This document shows, in pieces, positions 7,439 to 16,194 of a stretch of 64,000 nucleotides of DNA. The DNA is from Dyella sp. 2HG41-7 (GTDB lineage: Bacteria; Pseudomonadota; Gammaproteobacteria; Xanthomonadales; Rhodanobacteraceae): NCBI RefSeq assembly GCF_021390675.1, contig NZ_JAJEJV010000004.1, forward strand, positions 3,038,001 through 3,102,000, read 5' to 3'. The notes beneath the pieces are model-generated. The model ran no database searches, was not told where the DNA came from, and saw nothing but the letters and a program-made list of their open reading frames with translations. The position numbers and the translations under genes are program-made. Position 1 is the stretch's first letter; each line of letters starts with the position of its first letter.

Positions 7439-9408
7439 TCGGTCTTTGGAAATCCAAACCTGCGCATCCTCCGGTGCGAATCGCCGATCGCACGTTTGAT
7501 CTGCTCTGCCTTACCACAGCGTTTGTTCTTGCCGTTCACGCGCCGCATCTTCCGGTTTGGCTGACGGGCGCATTGGTCGGCGCCCTCGGCTTGCGATGGT
7601 GGCAGCGACGATATCGGCCTGGTCGTGTGCCGGCATGGCTGAAAGTACCGATGCTGGTGATTCTGGTGGGCGCGGTGATTCTCAATTACGGCAACGTGTT
7701 CGGTCGCGAACCGGGATCGGCGCTCGCATCCGGCTTGCTGGTGTTGAAACTTACGGAAAGCGAAGCGCCTCGCGATGCGCGTGTCGGGGCCGCCTTCGCA
7801 TGCTTCTTGTTGATGGCCGCGTTGCTCTTCGATCAAAGCATGGTGGCGACGTTTGTGGTGGCGATCGGCTTATTGCCGGCGTTGACGACGTGGCGCTCGC
7901 TCGAACCGACGCAAACGACGACGCCACTTGCGCGTCAATTGCTACCCTCGCTTGCCTTATTGGTCGCCTCGCTGCCGCTAGCGCTTTTCGCTTTCATGCT
8001 GCTGCCGCGACTGAGTTCGCCGATCTGGGGCACATCCAATCAACAAGCCGCGCGCACGGGCTTAAGCGATCACATGTCGCCCGGCGACTTCTCCGAATTG
8101 CTGACCGACGACACCGCTGCGATGCGCGTCAGTTTCGACGGTCCGCCTCCGCCATCGAGCCTGCGCTATTTCCGTACCTTTGTGCTGTGGGATTACGACG
8201 GCAGGGATTGGACACGGCTCGAACATCCCAGCGATGTTCCGATTCCCGTCGACGCTGGCGCTTCCATCCGTTATCGAATTAGCTTGGAACCGTCGCATCA
8301 ACGCGTGCTGCCGATGCTCGATGTGCCGGTGCAAACGCCTGCCGATGCGCACACCCATGCGGATGGCGAGGTCTTTTCGGACAAGCCGGTCGACGATGCG
8401 CGAGATTACACGGCCCGCTCCGCGCTGCGTTATCAGCTGCAACCGAACTTGGATGTCGCCAGCCGCATGCGCGCGCTGCAGCTTCCCGCCGGCTTCGATC
8501 CGCGCGCCCGTGCACTCGCCGGGCAATGGCGCCAACGCTTCGGTCGCGACAACGGAGCGATCATCCGAGCGGCCCTGACGATGTTCCACAACGACGGCTT
8601 CAGTTACACGCTGCTGCCCGCGCCGTTGGGGCACGATTCCGTCGACGATTTTCTGTTCAACACGCACGAAGGTTTTTGCGAACACTACGCCTCTGCATTC
8701 ACCGTCCTGATGCGCGCTGCCGGCATTCCTGCGCGCGTGGTGACCGGCTATCAGGGCGGCTACTGGAACAACATCGCGCAATATCTGCTTGTACGTAACG
8801 CGGATGCGCATGCTTGGAGCGAAGTGTGGCTGGAAGGACGCGGCTGGGTGCGCGTCGATCCCACGGCGGCAGTGCGACCGACGCGCATCTCGCAAGGCGC
8901 CTCAAGCGCCGCCGGCAGCCAGCTGCCTTGGTACGAATCGGGCATGCTGCAATCGGCGCGAAATCAGTGGGACATCGTCAACCGATGGTGGAGCCAAAGC
9001 GTTATCGGTTTCGACGCACTGCGCCAGCGTGGACTGCTGACTCCGTTCGGCATTCGCGAGACAGACACCGACATGCTGTTAAAGCTGCTGGTTATCTGCA
9101 CGGCGGTGTTTGGTGCAGCCGGGTTGTCGTGGGCGTTATGGCGTCGGCCGGAAGGCGACCCCGCCCTCGCGGCCCTGCGCGCGTTGGAGCGAAAGCTTAC
9201 GCGCGCGGGCATCTTCCGCGGGCGCGGCGAGGGACCGCAGCATTTCCTTCGTCGCGCGATGCGCGCACTGCCTGGCCAACGTGCGGAATTGGATTTTTTG
9301 ATGAGGTGCTATATCGAACTGCGCTACGCGACCCTTGAACCCACCACTGAATCACTGCGCACCTTTCGACAGGCGGTACGGAATTTCCAACCGCGCCGCG
9401 TGGTCTAA
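7435..9408 (+). CDS. TgpA-like membrane transglutaminase (DUF3488-TGc-DUF4129)
   Basis: A 657-residue protein that begins at GTG 7435 inside the DUF58 stop. Five to six N-terminal helices (to about residue 200) precede a periplasmic domain with a transglutaminase-like triad: Cys414 in HEGFCEHYASAF, His about 457 in NADAHAWSEVW and Asp about 475 in VDPTAAV. One more helix near residue 545-565 leads to a DUF4129-type tail. TgpA of Pseudomonas aeruginosa is an essential periplasmic transglutaminase. The same architecture and the MoxR-DUF58 context support that class, but the natural substrate is unknown. Confidence 0.9.
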   Translation: MIGLWKSKPAHPPVRIADRTFDLLCLTTAFVLAVHAPHLPVWLTGALVGALGLRWWQRRYRPGRVPAWLKVPMLVILVGAVILNYGNVFGREPGSALASGLLVLKLTESEAPRDARVGAAFACFLLMAALLFDQSMVATFVVAIGLLPALTTWRSLEPTQTTTPLARQLLPSLALLVASLPLALFAFMLLPRLSSPIWGTSNQQAARTGLSDHMSPGDFSELLTDDTAAMRVSFDGPPPPSSLRYFRTFVLWDYDGRDWTRLEHPSDVPIPVDAGASIRYRISLEPSHQRVLPMLDVPVQTPADAHTHADGEVFSDKPVDDARDYTARSALRYQLQPNLDVASRMRALQLPAGFDPRARALAGQWRQRFGRDNGAIIRAALTMFHNDGFSYTLLPAPLGHDSVDDFLFNTHEGFCEHYASAFTVLMRAAGIPARVVTGYQGGYWNNIAQYLLVRNADAHAWSEVWLEGRGWVRVDPTAAVRPTRISQGASSAAGSQLPWYESGMLQSARNQWDIVNRWWSQSVIGFDALRQRGLLTPFGIRETDTDMLLKLLVICTAVFGAAGLSWALWRRPEGDPALAALRALERKLTRAGIFRGRGEGPQHFLRRAMRALPGQRAELDFLMRCYIELRYATLEPTTESLRTFRQAVRNFQPRRVV

Positions 9409-9458
9409 GCAGGGCGCAACGATGTAGCATGCATCCGCCCACGATGGAGAAAAACACC

Positions 9459-10049
9459 ATGTCTCCCCTCTTTCGATTTCTAAGCCTCGCAGCAGCCACC
9501 GCGCTGTTGGCCGCGTGCGCCACGGTGCCGCAGCCGCTGCAGGGCAACTTCGCCCCCGTCACGTCCACAGGCGCGCAGCAAGGTGGCGCCAATGGCACGC
9601 AAGTGCGCTGGGGCGGCGACATCATCAGCACCGAACCTGGTCAGCAATCGACCTGCTTCTACGTACTGGGCCGTCAGCTCGACGATCAAGCGCGCCCGAT
9701 TCGCGACAACACCAACACGCAGGGACGTTTTGTCGCCTGTCGCGCGGGCTTCTACGATCCGGAAGTGTTCAAGCCCGGTCGCGAGATCACGGTCACCGGC
9801 ACGCTGCAGGGCGTGGTGTCGCGCAAAGTTGGCGATTACGACTACGCCTATCCGCGCGTCGAAGCCAATGTCGTTTATCTGTGGCCGAAGCGTCCGATGG
9901 TCGTCGGCTATCCGTATGGCCCGGGCTGGTACGACCCGTTCTGGGGCCCGTATTGGGGGCCTTATTGGGGTTGGGGCGGCCCGTATTGGGGCGCCTGGGG
10001 CGGTTGGTATGCGCCGCCTGCGGTGATCGTGGTGCGTCGTCACCGCTGA
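9459..10049 (+). CDS. Slp-family outer-membrane lipoprotein with W/Y/G-rich tail
   Basis: A 196-residue lipoprotein. The ATG at 9459 is preferred because GGAG lies 9 nt upstream; in-frame ATGs at 9429 and 9444 lack this. The signal peptide ends in the lipobox LLAAC. The middle matches Slp family features (QVRWGGDIIS, GRFVACRAGFYDPEVF, GREITVTGTL). The last about 45 residues are a low-complexity tail with repeated GPYWG/GWGG units ending in VIVVRRHR. Slp proteins are stress- or starvation-linked outer-membrane lipoproteins. The tail is not part of the core Slp domain. A strong terminator follows. Confidence 0.85.
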   Translation: MSPLFRFLSLAAATALLAACATVPQPLQGNFAPVTSTGAQQGGANGTQVRWGGDIISTEPGQQSTCFYVLGRQLDDQARPIRDNTNTQGRFVACRAGFYDPEVFKPGREITVTGTLQGVVSRKVGDYDYAYPRVEANVVYLWPKRPMVVGYPYGPGWYDPFWGPYWGPYWGWGGPYWGAWGGWYAPPAVIVVRRHR

Positions 10050-10065
10050 TTACCTAAAGCTTCGA

Positions 10066-10098
10066 CAAAAAACGCCGGCATCTGCCGGCGTTTTTTTT
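10066..10098. terminator. Bidirectional intrinsic terminator
   Basis: A-tract, inverted repeat CGCCGGCA/TGCCGGCG and an 8-T run lie between the convergent Slp gene and the HIT gene. The A-run on the left gives a U-run for minus-strand transcripts too. Confidence 0.85.
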
Positions 10099-10119
10099 AT
10101 GTAGCGATAGCGTCGAAAA

Positions 10120-10464
10120 TTAACCCGGCGGCCAGTGCATGCGTCGTCCGGCCAACAAGTGCACGTGCAGATGAAACACAGTCTGTCCTCCGTGCTCGTT
10201 GCAGTTGATCACCACGCGATAACCGTCTTGGCTGAGACCTTCGCGTTTGGCGTAATCGGCGGCGGCGAGCACCAGCTTGCCGAGCAACTCCGCATCCGCA
10301 GGCGTCGCGTCGTTCAACGTCGCGATGGCGCGCTTGGGCACGAACAACACATGCGTGGGAGCCTGCGGATTGAGATCGCGAAACGCGAGCACGTCGTCGG
10401 TTTCGTAGACGATATCGGCAGGAATCTCGCGACGTACGATTTTGCCAAAGATGGTGTCGCCCAT
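10120..10464 (-). CDS. hinT: HIT family purine nucleoside phosphoramidase (HinT)
   Basis: A 114-residue HIT-fold protein that hydrolyses AMP-lysine or related phosphoramidates. It begins MGDTIFGKIVRREIPADIVYETDDVLAFRD, typical HinT, and ends with the histidine triad HLHVHLLAGR followed by MHWPPG. The triad's central His is the nucleophile. It is the last gene of dnaX-ybaB-recR-hinT on the minus strand, with 24 nt to recR and a shared terminator downstream. Length is standard. Confidence 0.95.
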   Translation of the reverse strand: MGDTIFGKIVRREIPADIVYETDDVLAFRDLNPQAPTHVLFVPKRAIATLNDATPADAELLGKLVLAAADYAKREGLSQDGYRVVINCNEHGGQTVFHLHVHLLAGRRMHWPPG

Positions 10465-10488
10465 ATTCGTTTCTCCGTTTCAGGCTAT

Positions 10489-11088
10489 TTAGTCAACGGA
10501 TTGCCGGCTGCCGAACGCATGCGCCAGCGTGCCACGATCCACATATTCCAACTCGCCGCCCAACGGCACGCCATGCGCGAGTCGCGTCGGGCGAATGCCT
10601 GCGGCGCGCGCAAGCTGCGCCAGATAGTGCGCGGTGGCTTCGCCTTCCACCGTCGGGTTGGTTGCAAGAATCAGTTCTTCGACCTCACCTTCGGCCAAAC
10701 GCTCGCTCAGGATGCCGAATCCGAGTTCTTCAGGGCCCAAACCATCCAGCGGCGACAACCGTCCCATCAACACAAAGTACTGACCGCGATAGCCCGTTGC
10801 TTGCTCGATGGCGGCGAGATCCGTGGGCGATTCCACGATACACAGCACATGGCGGTCGCGACTGGTGCTGGCGCAGATGGCGCACTCGGATGTCTCGCTG
10901 AAATTGCGGCAGCGCGTGCAATGGCCGATCTTCTGCATCGCTTGCTGCAACACGGTCGCGAGTTTCAATCCGCGCTCGCGTTCGCGCTCAAGCAAATGGA
11001 ACGCCATGCGTTGCGCGCTTTTGCCGCCCACGCCGGGCAGGCAACGCAGGGCTTCGATGAGTTCGTTGAGAAGTGGGGAGCCGCTCAT
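10489..11088 (-). CDS. recR: Recombination mediator protein RecR
   Basis: RecR works with RecF and RecO to load RecA at gaps. The 199-residue protein contains the N-terminal helix-hairpin-helix ([24 protein letters not shown]), a C4 zinc finger ([16 protein letters not shown]) and a Toprim domain ([29 protein letters not shown]). The ending [18 protein letters not shown] is conserved. It is encoded just after ybaB, the usual dnaX-ybaB-recR order. Confidence 0.97.
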   Translation of the reverse strand: MSGSPLLNELIEALRCLPGVGGKSAQRMAFHLLERERERGLKLATVLQQAMQKIGHCTRCRNFSETSECAICASTSRDRHVLCIVESPTDLAAIEQATGYRGQYFVLMGRLSPLDGLGPEELGFGILSERLAEGEVEELILATNPTVEGEATAHYLAQLARAAGIRPTRLAHGVPLGGELEYVDRGTLAHAFGSRQSVD

Positions 11089-11134
11089 GATGTCTATTTA
11101 GTCCCGCTGCCCAAGAGGCAGCGGAACATCATTG

Positions 11135-11458
11135 TCAAAACGGCATCTTGAAGCCGGCGGGCAGATTCATGCCTGCAGTGAGTCCGCCCATTTTGTCCTT
11201 GCTCGCCTGCGCCACTTTGTTCACGGCGTCGTTGATCGCCGCGGCGACCAAGTCTTCGGCCATTTCCGGATCGTCCGCAAACAGTTTGCGATCGATCTGC
11301 ACACGACGCACTTCGTGCGCGCCACTCATCACCACGGTGACCAAGCCGCCGCCGGAGCTGCCGGTGACTTCGAGTTTGGCGATTTCTTCCTGCGCGCGCT
11401 TCATGTCTTCTTGCATGCGCTGCGCTTGCTGCATGAGTTGACCGAGTTGTCCTCGCAT
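11135..11458 (-). CDS. ybaB: YbaB/EbfC family nucleoid-associated protein
   Basis: A small 107-residue DNA-binding protein that forms tweezer-like dimers. It starts [19 protein letters not shown], the typical coiled-coil arm, followed by [26 protein letters not shown] and the conserved acidic [14 protein letters not shown]. It lies between dnaX and recR, 17 nt after the dnaX stop. The family is well recognised, but its physiological role is only partly known. Confidence 0.96.
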   Translation of the reverse strand: MRGQLGQLMQQAQRMQEDMKRAQEEIAKLEVTGSSGGGLVTVVMSGAHEVRRVQIDRKLFADDPEMAEDLVAAAINDAVNKVAQASKDKMGGLTAGMNLPAGFKMPF

Positions 11459-11475
11459 AACACTTAACTCCGAAA

Positions 11476-13158
11476 TCAGGATTCAATAGGTTTGATGGAT
11501 TGCGGCACCACGCGCGCGCCGAACTCGCGCTTCAGGGCCTGCACCAGCGGATCGCCTTCGATGGATTCTTCGGCCGCCGATTGCGCCACGCTGCGCGCCT
11601 CTGCGGCGCGTGCCGCCGGTGTATGCACGGCGCCCTGGCTGTCGCCGATAAATCGCAGCCGAATCGCTTCGCCCATCACCTCGCTCAAGCGATCGGCCAT
11701 CTGACTGACCATCGGCTCCACTGCCAGATGCATATGCGTCGGCTGCAATGCGAGCACCAGCGTGTGACCCTCCCGCGAACGCAACGCGGAATTCTGCGCA
11801 AGCTGGCCGAGCGGACCACGCAGATCGGCGCGTTGGATCAGAGCCTCCCAATCAGGGAGACCGCCCACGGTGGCGACTCGTTGAACCGGCACGGCCGCAG
11901 GCGCCGCAGTTTCGCGCGCTGGCGCAGGCGATACGGCTGACGGCGCAGGCGCGGGCCTCGCGTTTTGCACGGGCGCCGAAGCAGGCACCGGCGAAGCGAC
12001 TGGCGCGCGAGGCGGTGCAGGCGGCGCGACCGAACGCTGCCCGCCCGACGGCGCTACCGGCGCGGCATCGTCGGACGGACGAAACGCCAGCATGCGCAAC
12101 AGGGCCATCTCGAAACCCGTGCGCATGTCCGGCGCCATCGCCAGATCGCGGCGGCCGGTGGTGGCGATTTGATAGTAGAGCTGCACGTCTTCGGCGCCGA
12201 TGCGCTCGGCAAGTTGCAACAACGCCGGGTCGTCGCCGTCGTTGTTGTCCGGTCGATAGCCGGGTACAAGCTGGATCAGCTGGATGCGATGCAGCGCGGC
12301 GGCGAGATCATCCAGCACGCTGGCGAAGTCCGGCGAGAACGACGCGATGCGCGCGCATTCAGCCATCAGCGCCTGCCCGTCGCCCGCCGCGAGCGCATCA
12401 AGCAAACCGAGCACTTGTCCACGCTCGACGCTACCGAGCATGGCGCGTACGTCGTCGGCCTTCAGCGACCCGCCGCCGTAGGCAATGGCTTGATCGAGCA
12501 ACGACAAACCGTCGCGCAGCGAACCGTCCGCGGCGCGCGAGAGTTCCGCGATGGCCGGATCGTCGTATTCGATATGTTCGGCGCCGAGGATATGGCGCAT
12601 CTGGCCGGCGATTTGATCGGGCAACAAGCGCTTGAGGTTGAAGCGCAAGCAACGCGACAACACCGTCACCGGCAGTTTTTGCGGATCGGTCGTGGCGAGC
12701 AGGAATTTCACGTGCGGCGGCGGCTCTTCCAGTGTCTTCAACAAGGCGTTGAAGGCGGGCTTGGAGAGCATGTGCACTTCGTCCACCAGGTAGACTTTGA
12801 AGCGACCGCGCGCCGGCGCGTATTGCGCGTTCTCGATCACCTCGCGCACATCGTCCACGCCAGTGTTGCTGGCGGCGTCGATTTCAAGCAGATCCACGAA
12901 GCGGCCGGCATCGACCGCCGTGCACACGGCGCATTCGCCGCAGGGATCGGCCGATTCGCCGCGTTCGCAGTTCAGCGATTTGGCGAAGATGCGCGCAATC
13001 GTGGTTTTACCGACACCGCGCGTGCCGGTGAACAGATACGCATGATGCATGCGCCCGCTGTCCAGCGCGTTGGTGAGCGCGCGAACGACGTGTTCCTGTC
13101 CGACGAGTTCGGCGAACTTGCGGGGACGCCATTTGCGCGCGAGTACTTGATAAGACAT
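11476..13158 (-). CDS. dnaX: DNA polymerase III subunit gamma/tau
   Basis: DnaX is the clamp-loader ATPase. The 560-residue protein begins [21 protein letters not shown] and shows Walker [14 protein letters not shown], the four-cysteine zinc module ([16 protein letters not shown]), Walker [13 protein letters not shown] and the sensor [18 protein letters not shown]. After domain III comes a Pro/Ala-rich linker (about residues 375-430), then a tau-type C-terminal domain. I see no classic A-AAA-AAG slippery heptamer, so a separate gamma form by frameshifting is not supported from the sequence. Confidence 0.97.
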   Translation of the reverse strand: MSYQVLARKWRPRKFAELVGQEHVVRALTNALDSGRMHHAYLFTGTRGVGKTTIARIFAKSLNCERGESADPCGECAVCTAVDAGRFVDLLEIDAASNTGVDDVREVIENAQYAPARGRFKVYLVDEVHMLSKPAFNALLKTLEEPPPHVKFLLATTDPQKLPVTVLSRCLRFNLKRLLPDQIAGQMRHILGAEHIEYDDPAIAELSRAADGSLRDGLSLLDQAIAYGGGSLKADDVRAMLGSVERGQVLGLLDALAAGDGQALMAECARIASFSPDFASVLDDLAAALHRIQLIQLVPGYRPDNNDGDDPALLQLAERIGAEDVQLYYQIATTGRRDLAMAPDMRTGFEMALLRMLAFRPSDDAAPVAPSGGQRSVAPPAPPRAPVASPVPASAPVQNARPAPAPSAVSPAPARETAAPAAVPVQRVATVGGLPDWEALIQRADLRGPLGQLAQNSALRSREGHTLVLALQPTHMHLAVEPMVSQMADRLSEVMGEAIRLRFIGDSQGAVHTPAARAAEARSVAQSAAEESIEGDPLVQALKREFGARVVPQSIKPIES

Positions 13159-13222
13159 ACCGGCTACCTTGGGGCCAACCCCGATTGTGCCAAGTCACTC
13201 GTGGCAAGTCATGCCGCAAAAA

Positions 13223-13335
13223 GGCGGCGGCCCCGCCAGCCACACCCCGGCACCCGAATCATCCGCTACCGTTGCTTCCTTCCGGACCTGGCGGGGTTTG
13301 CGAACTATCGTCGCGGGGGGACCGACGGGGCCACC
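13223..13335 (-). ncRNA. ffs: Signal recognition particle 4.5S RNA
   Basis: The minus strand carries the diagnostic SRP domain IV with GTCCGGAAGGAAGCAACGG (asymmetric and symmetric loops that bind Ffh). It is flanked by long complementary arms (GGCCCCGTCGGTCCCCC at the 5' side; GCTGGCGGGGCCGCC at the 3' side). The about 113-nt size is that of the bacterial small SRP RNA. It lies between tRNA-Ser and dnaX on the same strand, as in many gammaproteobacteria. End points are estimated from the pairing arms. Confidence 0.93.
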
Positions 13336-13398
13336 ATAGGTGGGCATCGAAGCCCGGTTTGGAGCCTGATCAAACGTTGGCGCCAAACTCGCTGTAAC

Positions 13399-13491
13399 TG
13401 GCGGAGAGGGCGGGATTCGAACCCGCGATACGGGGATAAGCCGTATACACACTTTCCAGGCGTGCTCCTTCAACCACTCGGACACCTCTCC
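13399..13491 (-). tRNA. tRNA-Ser (GGA)
   Basis: A complete 93-nt class II tRNA: acceptor GGAGAGG pairs with CCTCTCC, discriminator G, CCA encoded. The anticodon loop CTGGAAA gives anticodon GGA (serine UCC/UCU). There is a long variable arm typical of Ser, and the T-loop is GTTCGAATC. It sits directly upstream of ffs on the same strand, so both may be processed from one precursor. Confidence 0.97.
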
Positions 13492-13574
13492 GCACGCAAA
13501 ACCGTTTTGCCGCAACTGCACCGGCAAAGAAGCGGAAGCATAGCGGCTGGGCCTCAGTCAGACAAGAGAGCCAT

Positions 13575-14333
13575 TCACCCAGCGTGCGCGTCAAGGGGCG
13601 CCGGCGGGGCTAAATCCACGCGCTCGCCCGTGCCTGCAACGCGATAGCCACGCTCCTTCAATGCCGCGCCATCACGGGCGCTCCCGTAGTGATACAACGC
13701 GAGGCGCGCGCGAAGCGCTTCGTCGTATTCGCGTTCGATATCGTCGATACCGGTATGCGATGGATTGCCGACCAAACCGCAATCGTGAGCGATCAATGTC
13801 GGCCCGTTCGCATACTGCGCTAACACTTCGGGAATCGGGCGTGTATCGCCAGTGAAAACGACGCTGCCCTGCAACGCCAAACCGAACGATGTGTTGGGTC
13901 GATGGTGTCGCGTCGCAAACACGTCGAACCAGAAACCGTCGAGCCAGAATCCACGCGAACACGGCACCAGCCGGAACGCTTCCCAATAGTTCACGCCACC
14001 TTCGGCGAGCACGCCGGGATAATCGGCCACGCGCGTCTGCAGCCATGGCACCAGCGCCGCATGCGTGAACACACGTGTTTTTCCGCGCAACCTATCGTCG
14101 AACCACAAGCGCGTAAACAAACGCTCCAAGCCACCCACATGATCCATGTGCGTGTGCGTGATGTAGATGTTTTGCGGTAACTCGCCATAGGCCGCGAGGT
14201 AGCGATCCAGCGTGTCGGGCCCGCAATCGATCAGCAGCAACGGTTTGCCGTCCCGTTCGATCACGGCGGACGACGAACCCAACTCGACCGCGTTCGCGGC
14301 GCCGGTTCCAAGAAAGTGCAAATGCCAGCTCAT
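13575..14333 (-). CDS. MBL-fold hydrolase, RNase Z-like, unknown substrate
   Basis: A 252-residue metallo-beta-lactamase-fold protein. The N-terminus MSWHLHFLGTGAANAVELGS resembles RNase Z/lactonase types. The metal motif is ITHTHMDHVGG, with further ligands at FTGDTRP and AHDCGL and the late ALYHYGS. The start ATG at 14333 overlaps the kdkA stop by 4 nt (ATGA), so translation is coupled to a Kdo kinase. Whether it acts on RNA, a phosphodiester or a lactone cannot be told. Linkage suggests, but does not prove, a role in LPS metabolism. Confidence 0.8.
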   Translation of the reverse strand: MSWHLHFLGTGAANAVELGSSSAVIERDGKPLLLIDCGPDTLDRYLAAYGELPQNIYITHTHMDHVGGLERLFTRLWFDDRLRGKTRVFTHAALVPWLQTRVADYPGVLAEGGVNYWEAFRLVPCSRGFWLDGFWFDVFATRHHRPNTSFGLALQGSVVFTGDTRPIPEVLAQYANGPTLIAHDCGLVGNPSHTGIDDIEREYDEALRARLALYHYGSARDGAALKERGYRVAGTGERVDLAPPAPLDAHAG

Positions 14334-15085
14334 GCGCTTAGGGTACGCTCGTAGCCATAGGTAAGCGGCGTCCAGATCGCTTCGTCGAACGCGGCCTCGC
14401 CCTGAGCCGCTGCGCCGAGCTTCAGCAACGATCGCCGCAATCGTTGCAGGTTGGCGATGCGCCAGCTCTCTTCCGGCGTGCGCATGCGGCCACGGTCGAA
14501 GTCCACCAGATAAAGACCCGACGATGCGACCAAGATGTTGTGTGCGTTGAGATCGGCGTGCCACACGCCGGCCCGATGGAATCGCGCCACCAAGGCGCCG
14601 ACTTCCTGCGCGAGTTCGGCGTCCAATCGACCTTGTGCCAAACAATCCGTCAGCGTTTGCGTGTCGGCAAGACGCAGCATCATCAAGTCGGCATGGTAAT
14701 AGAGCCCCGCGCGAACGTACCGGGCGGCCACCGCTTTCGGCACCGGCAATTGCAACCGCGCCATCGTTTGCAGCAAGCGGAATTCGCAAAAGCTGCGCGT
14801 GCGGTCGGCTCCCGTCCACAGGTAACGATCGCCCATCAAGGCCGCCACCATGCCGCCCCGCCGATAGTGGCGCAACACGCACTCCCCGGCCGGCGAGCGA
14901 ATGATGAATACGCCGCCGCGACCGCCTGATTGGCTGTTCAAGCCCCCTTGCTCCCGCCAGTAGTCGGCATCGAACCATTGACGGTCGACTTGTGGGGACC
15001 CGGCTGGGTCGAACAGAATCGCACCCTCAGCGTCTTGGCGCAGTTGCTCGTGCATCGATGCGGCGGCGGCCTGGTCTCGGTTCAT
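14330..15085 (-). CDS. kdkA: 3-deoxy-D-manno-octulosonic acid kinase KdkA
   Basis: KdkA phosphorylates the inner-core Kdo of lipopolysaccharide with ATP. The 251-residue protein has a kinase-like fold: GGRGGVFIIRSPAGECVLRHYRRGG (substrate/ATP region), the catalytic loop FHRAGVWHADLNAHNIL, and metal-binding YLVDFDRGRMR. It diverges from a family-9 heptosyltransferase only 16 nt away, a pairing that suits heptose addition to phosphorylated Kdo. The start is the ATG at 15085 (alternatively 15055). It is followed by a 4-nt overlap with the MBL gene. Confidence 0.93.
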   Translation of the reverse strand: MNRDQAAAASMHEQLRQDAEGAILFDPAGSPQVDRQWFDADYWREQGGLNSQSGGRGGVFIIRSPAGECVLRHYRRGGMVAALMGDRYLWTGADRTRSFCEFRLLQTMARLQLPVPKAVAARYVRAGLYYHADLMMLRLADTQTLTDCLAQGRLDAELAQEVGALVARFHRAGVWHADLNAHNILVASSGLYLVDFDRGRMRTPEESWRIANLQRLRRSLLKLGAAAQGEAAFDEAIWTPLTYGYERTLSA

Positions 15086-15101
15086 TGCCCGGCGATTCTA
15101 C

Positions 15102-16139
15102 ATGTCCGATCCTGCTTCCATATGCTTGTTACGTACCTCCGCCATTGGCGACGTCACCCACGTCGTGCCGCTGGTGCGTACGCTGCAGCAAGCCTGGCCG
15201 CAGACGTCCCTGACTTGGGTCGTGGGCAAGCTGGAGCGCAAGTTGGTGGGCGATCTGCCGGGGGTGGAGTTTGTCACCTTCGATAAAGGCGCCGGCTGGG
15301 CAGGCATGCGCGAGGTGCACGCGGCATTGCGCGGACGGCGCTTCGATGCGTTGCTGCACATGCAGGTGGCGCTGCGCTCCAACCTGCTGAGCTTGGGCAT
15401 CAAAGCGCAACGCCGGATCGGTTACGACAGCGCGCGTTCCAAAGACTTGCACGGATTGGTTATCAACGAGCGCATCCCCGTGCGCACCGGCGAGCACGTG
15501 CTGCAAGCCATCGGGAGTTTTTGCGAACCGCTCGGCTTAAAGCAAACCGGCATCCGCTGGGACATTCCGATCCCTGGTGAAGCACACGCGTGGGCTGCCG
15601 AACAATGGCCCGATGACAAACCGGTGTTGCTGGTGAGCCCTACTTCCAGCCACGCGCTGCGCAATTGGCGCCCCGACCGATACGCGGCCGTTATGGATCA
15701 CGCGGCCACGCGCGATTGGCGCGTCGTGCTGATCGGCGGCCCGTCATCCGCGGAACGCGAGATGGCGGATGCGATTCTCGCCCACTGCCGCCGCGCGCCG
15801 CTCGATCTGACGGGTAAAGACACGCTCAAAAAAATGATGGCGATGTGCCGCCGCGCCCAGCTTCTGCTAACGCCCGATTCTGGCCCGATGCATATGGCCA
15901 ACGCCGTCGGGCTGAAAGTGCTGGGATTGCACGCCGCCAGCAACCCCGCACGCTCCGGTCCGTATTCCGACCGTCGCTGGTGCGTCGACAAATACGATGC
16001 CGCGTCTCGCCTCTATCTGGGCAAACCAGCAAGCGAGATTCCATGGGGCACGAAAATCGAAAAACCGGGCGTGATGGATTTGATTGCCGTCGACGATGTG
16101 ATCGAGCGCTTCGAAGCAGCATCGGCGCTTAACCTCTGA
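15102..16139 (+). CDS. Family-9 glycosyltransferase, LPS heptosyltransferase (OpsX/WaaC type)
   Basis: A 345-residue GT9 enzyme that transfers heptose from ADP-heptose to the LPS inner core in the cytosol. It starts with the Rossmann motif SICLLRTSAIGDVTHVVPL. The donor-binding C-terminal domain has LLVSPTSSHALRNWRPDRYAAV, VLIGGPSSAEREM and the family signature LTPDSGPMHMANAVG. Adjacent, divergent kdkA suggests it acts on Kdo-phosphate, as OpsX-type enzymes do. That specificity is inference. The intergenic space to kdkA is only 16 nt. Confidence 0.88.
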   Translation: MSDPASICLLRTSAIGDVTHVVPLVRTLQQAWPQTSLTWVVGKLERKLVGDLPGVEFVTFDKGAGWAGMREVHAALRGRRFDALLHMQVALRSNLLSLGIKAQRRIGYDSARSKDLHGLVINERIPVRTGEHVLQAIGSFCEPLGLKQTGIRWDIPIPGEAHAWAAEQWPDDKPVLLVSPTSSHALRNWRPDRYAAVMDHAATRDWRVVLIGGPSSAEREMADAILAHCRRAPLDLTGKDTLKKMMAMCRRAQLLLTPDSGPMHMANAVGLKVLGLHAASNPARSGPYSDRRWCVDKYDAASRLYLGKPASEIPWGTKIEKPGVMDLIAVDDVIERFEAASALNL

Positions 16140-16194
16140 TCGATCGTTTATCGCCCGCGCGATGGCCGAACGGCAATCGCTTTCGAACCTGCGA

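Noticed and set aside
12660-12690. A dnaX programmed-frameshift site (A/T run near 12675).
   Set aside because: The run is AAAAA in GCAAAAACTG, not the A-AAA-AAG heptamer, and it lies in the N-terminal ATPase part where a gamma-forming shift would not make sense.
11965-13647. A 560-residue plus-strand frame across dnaX, 4.5S RNA and tRNA-Ser.
   Set aside because: It runs through two structural RNA genes and opposite dnaX, so it cannot be coding.
14334-14978. N-terminal extension of the MBL protein to 467 residues.
   Set aside because: The extra segment is the kdkA gene read out of frame; the family starts at MSWHLHFLGTG.
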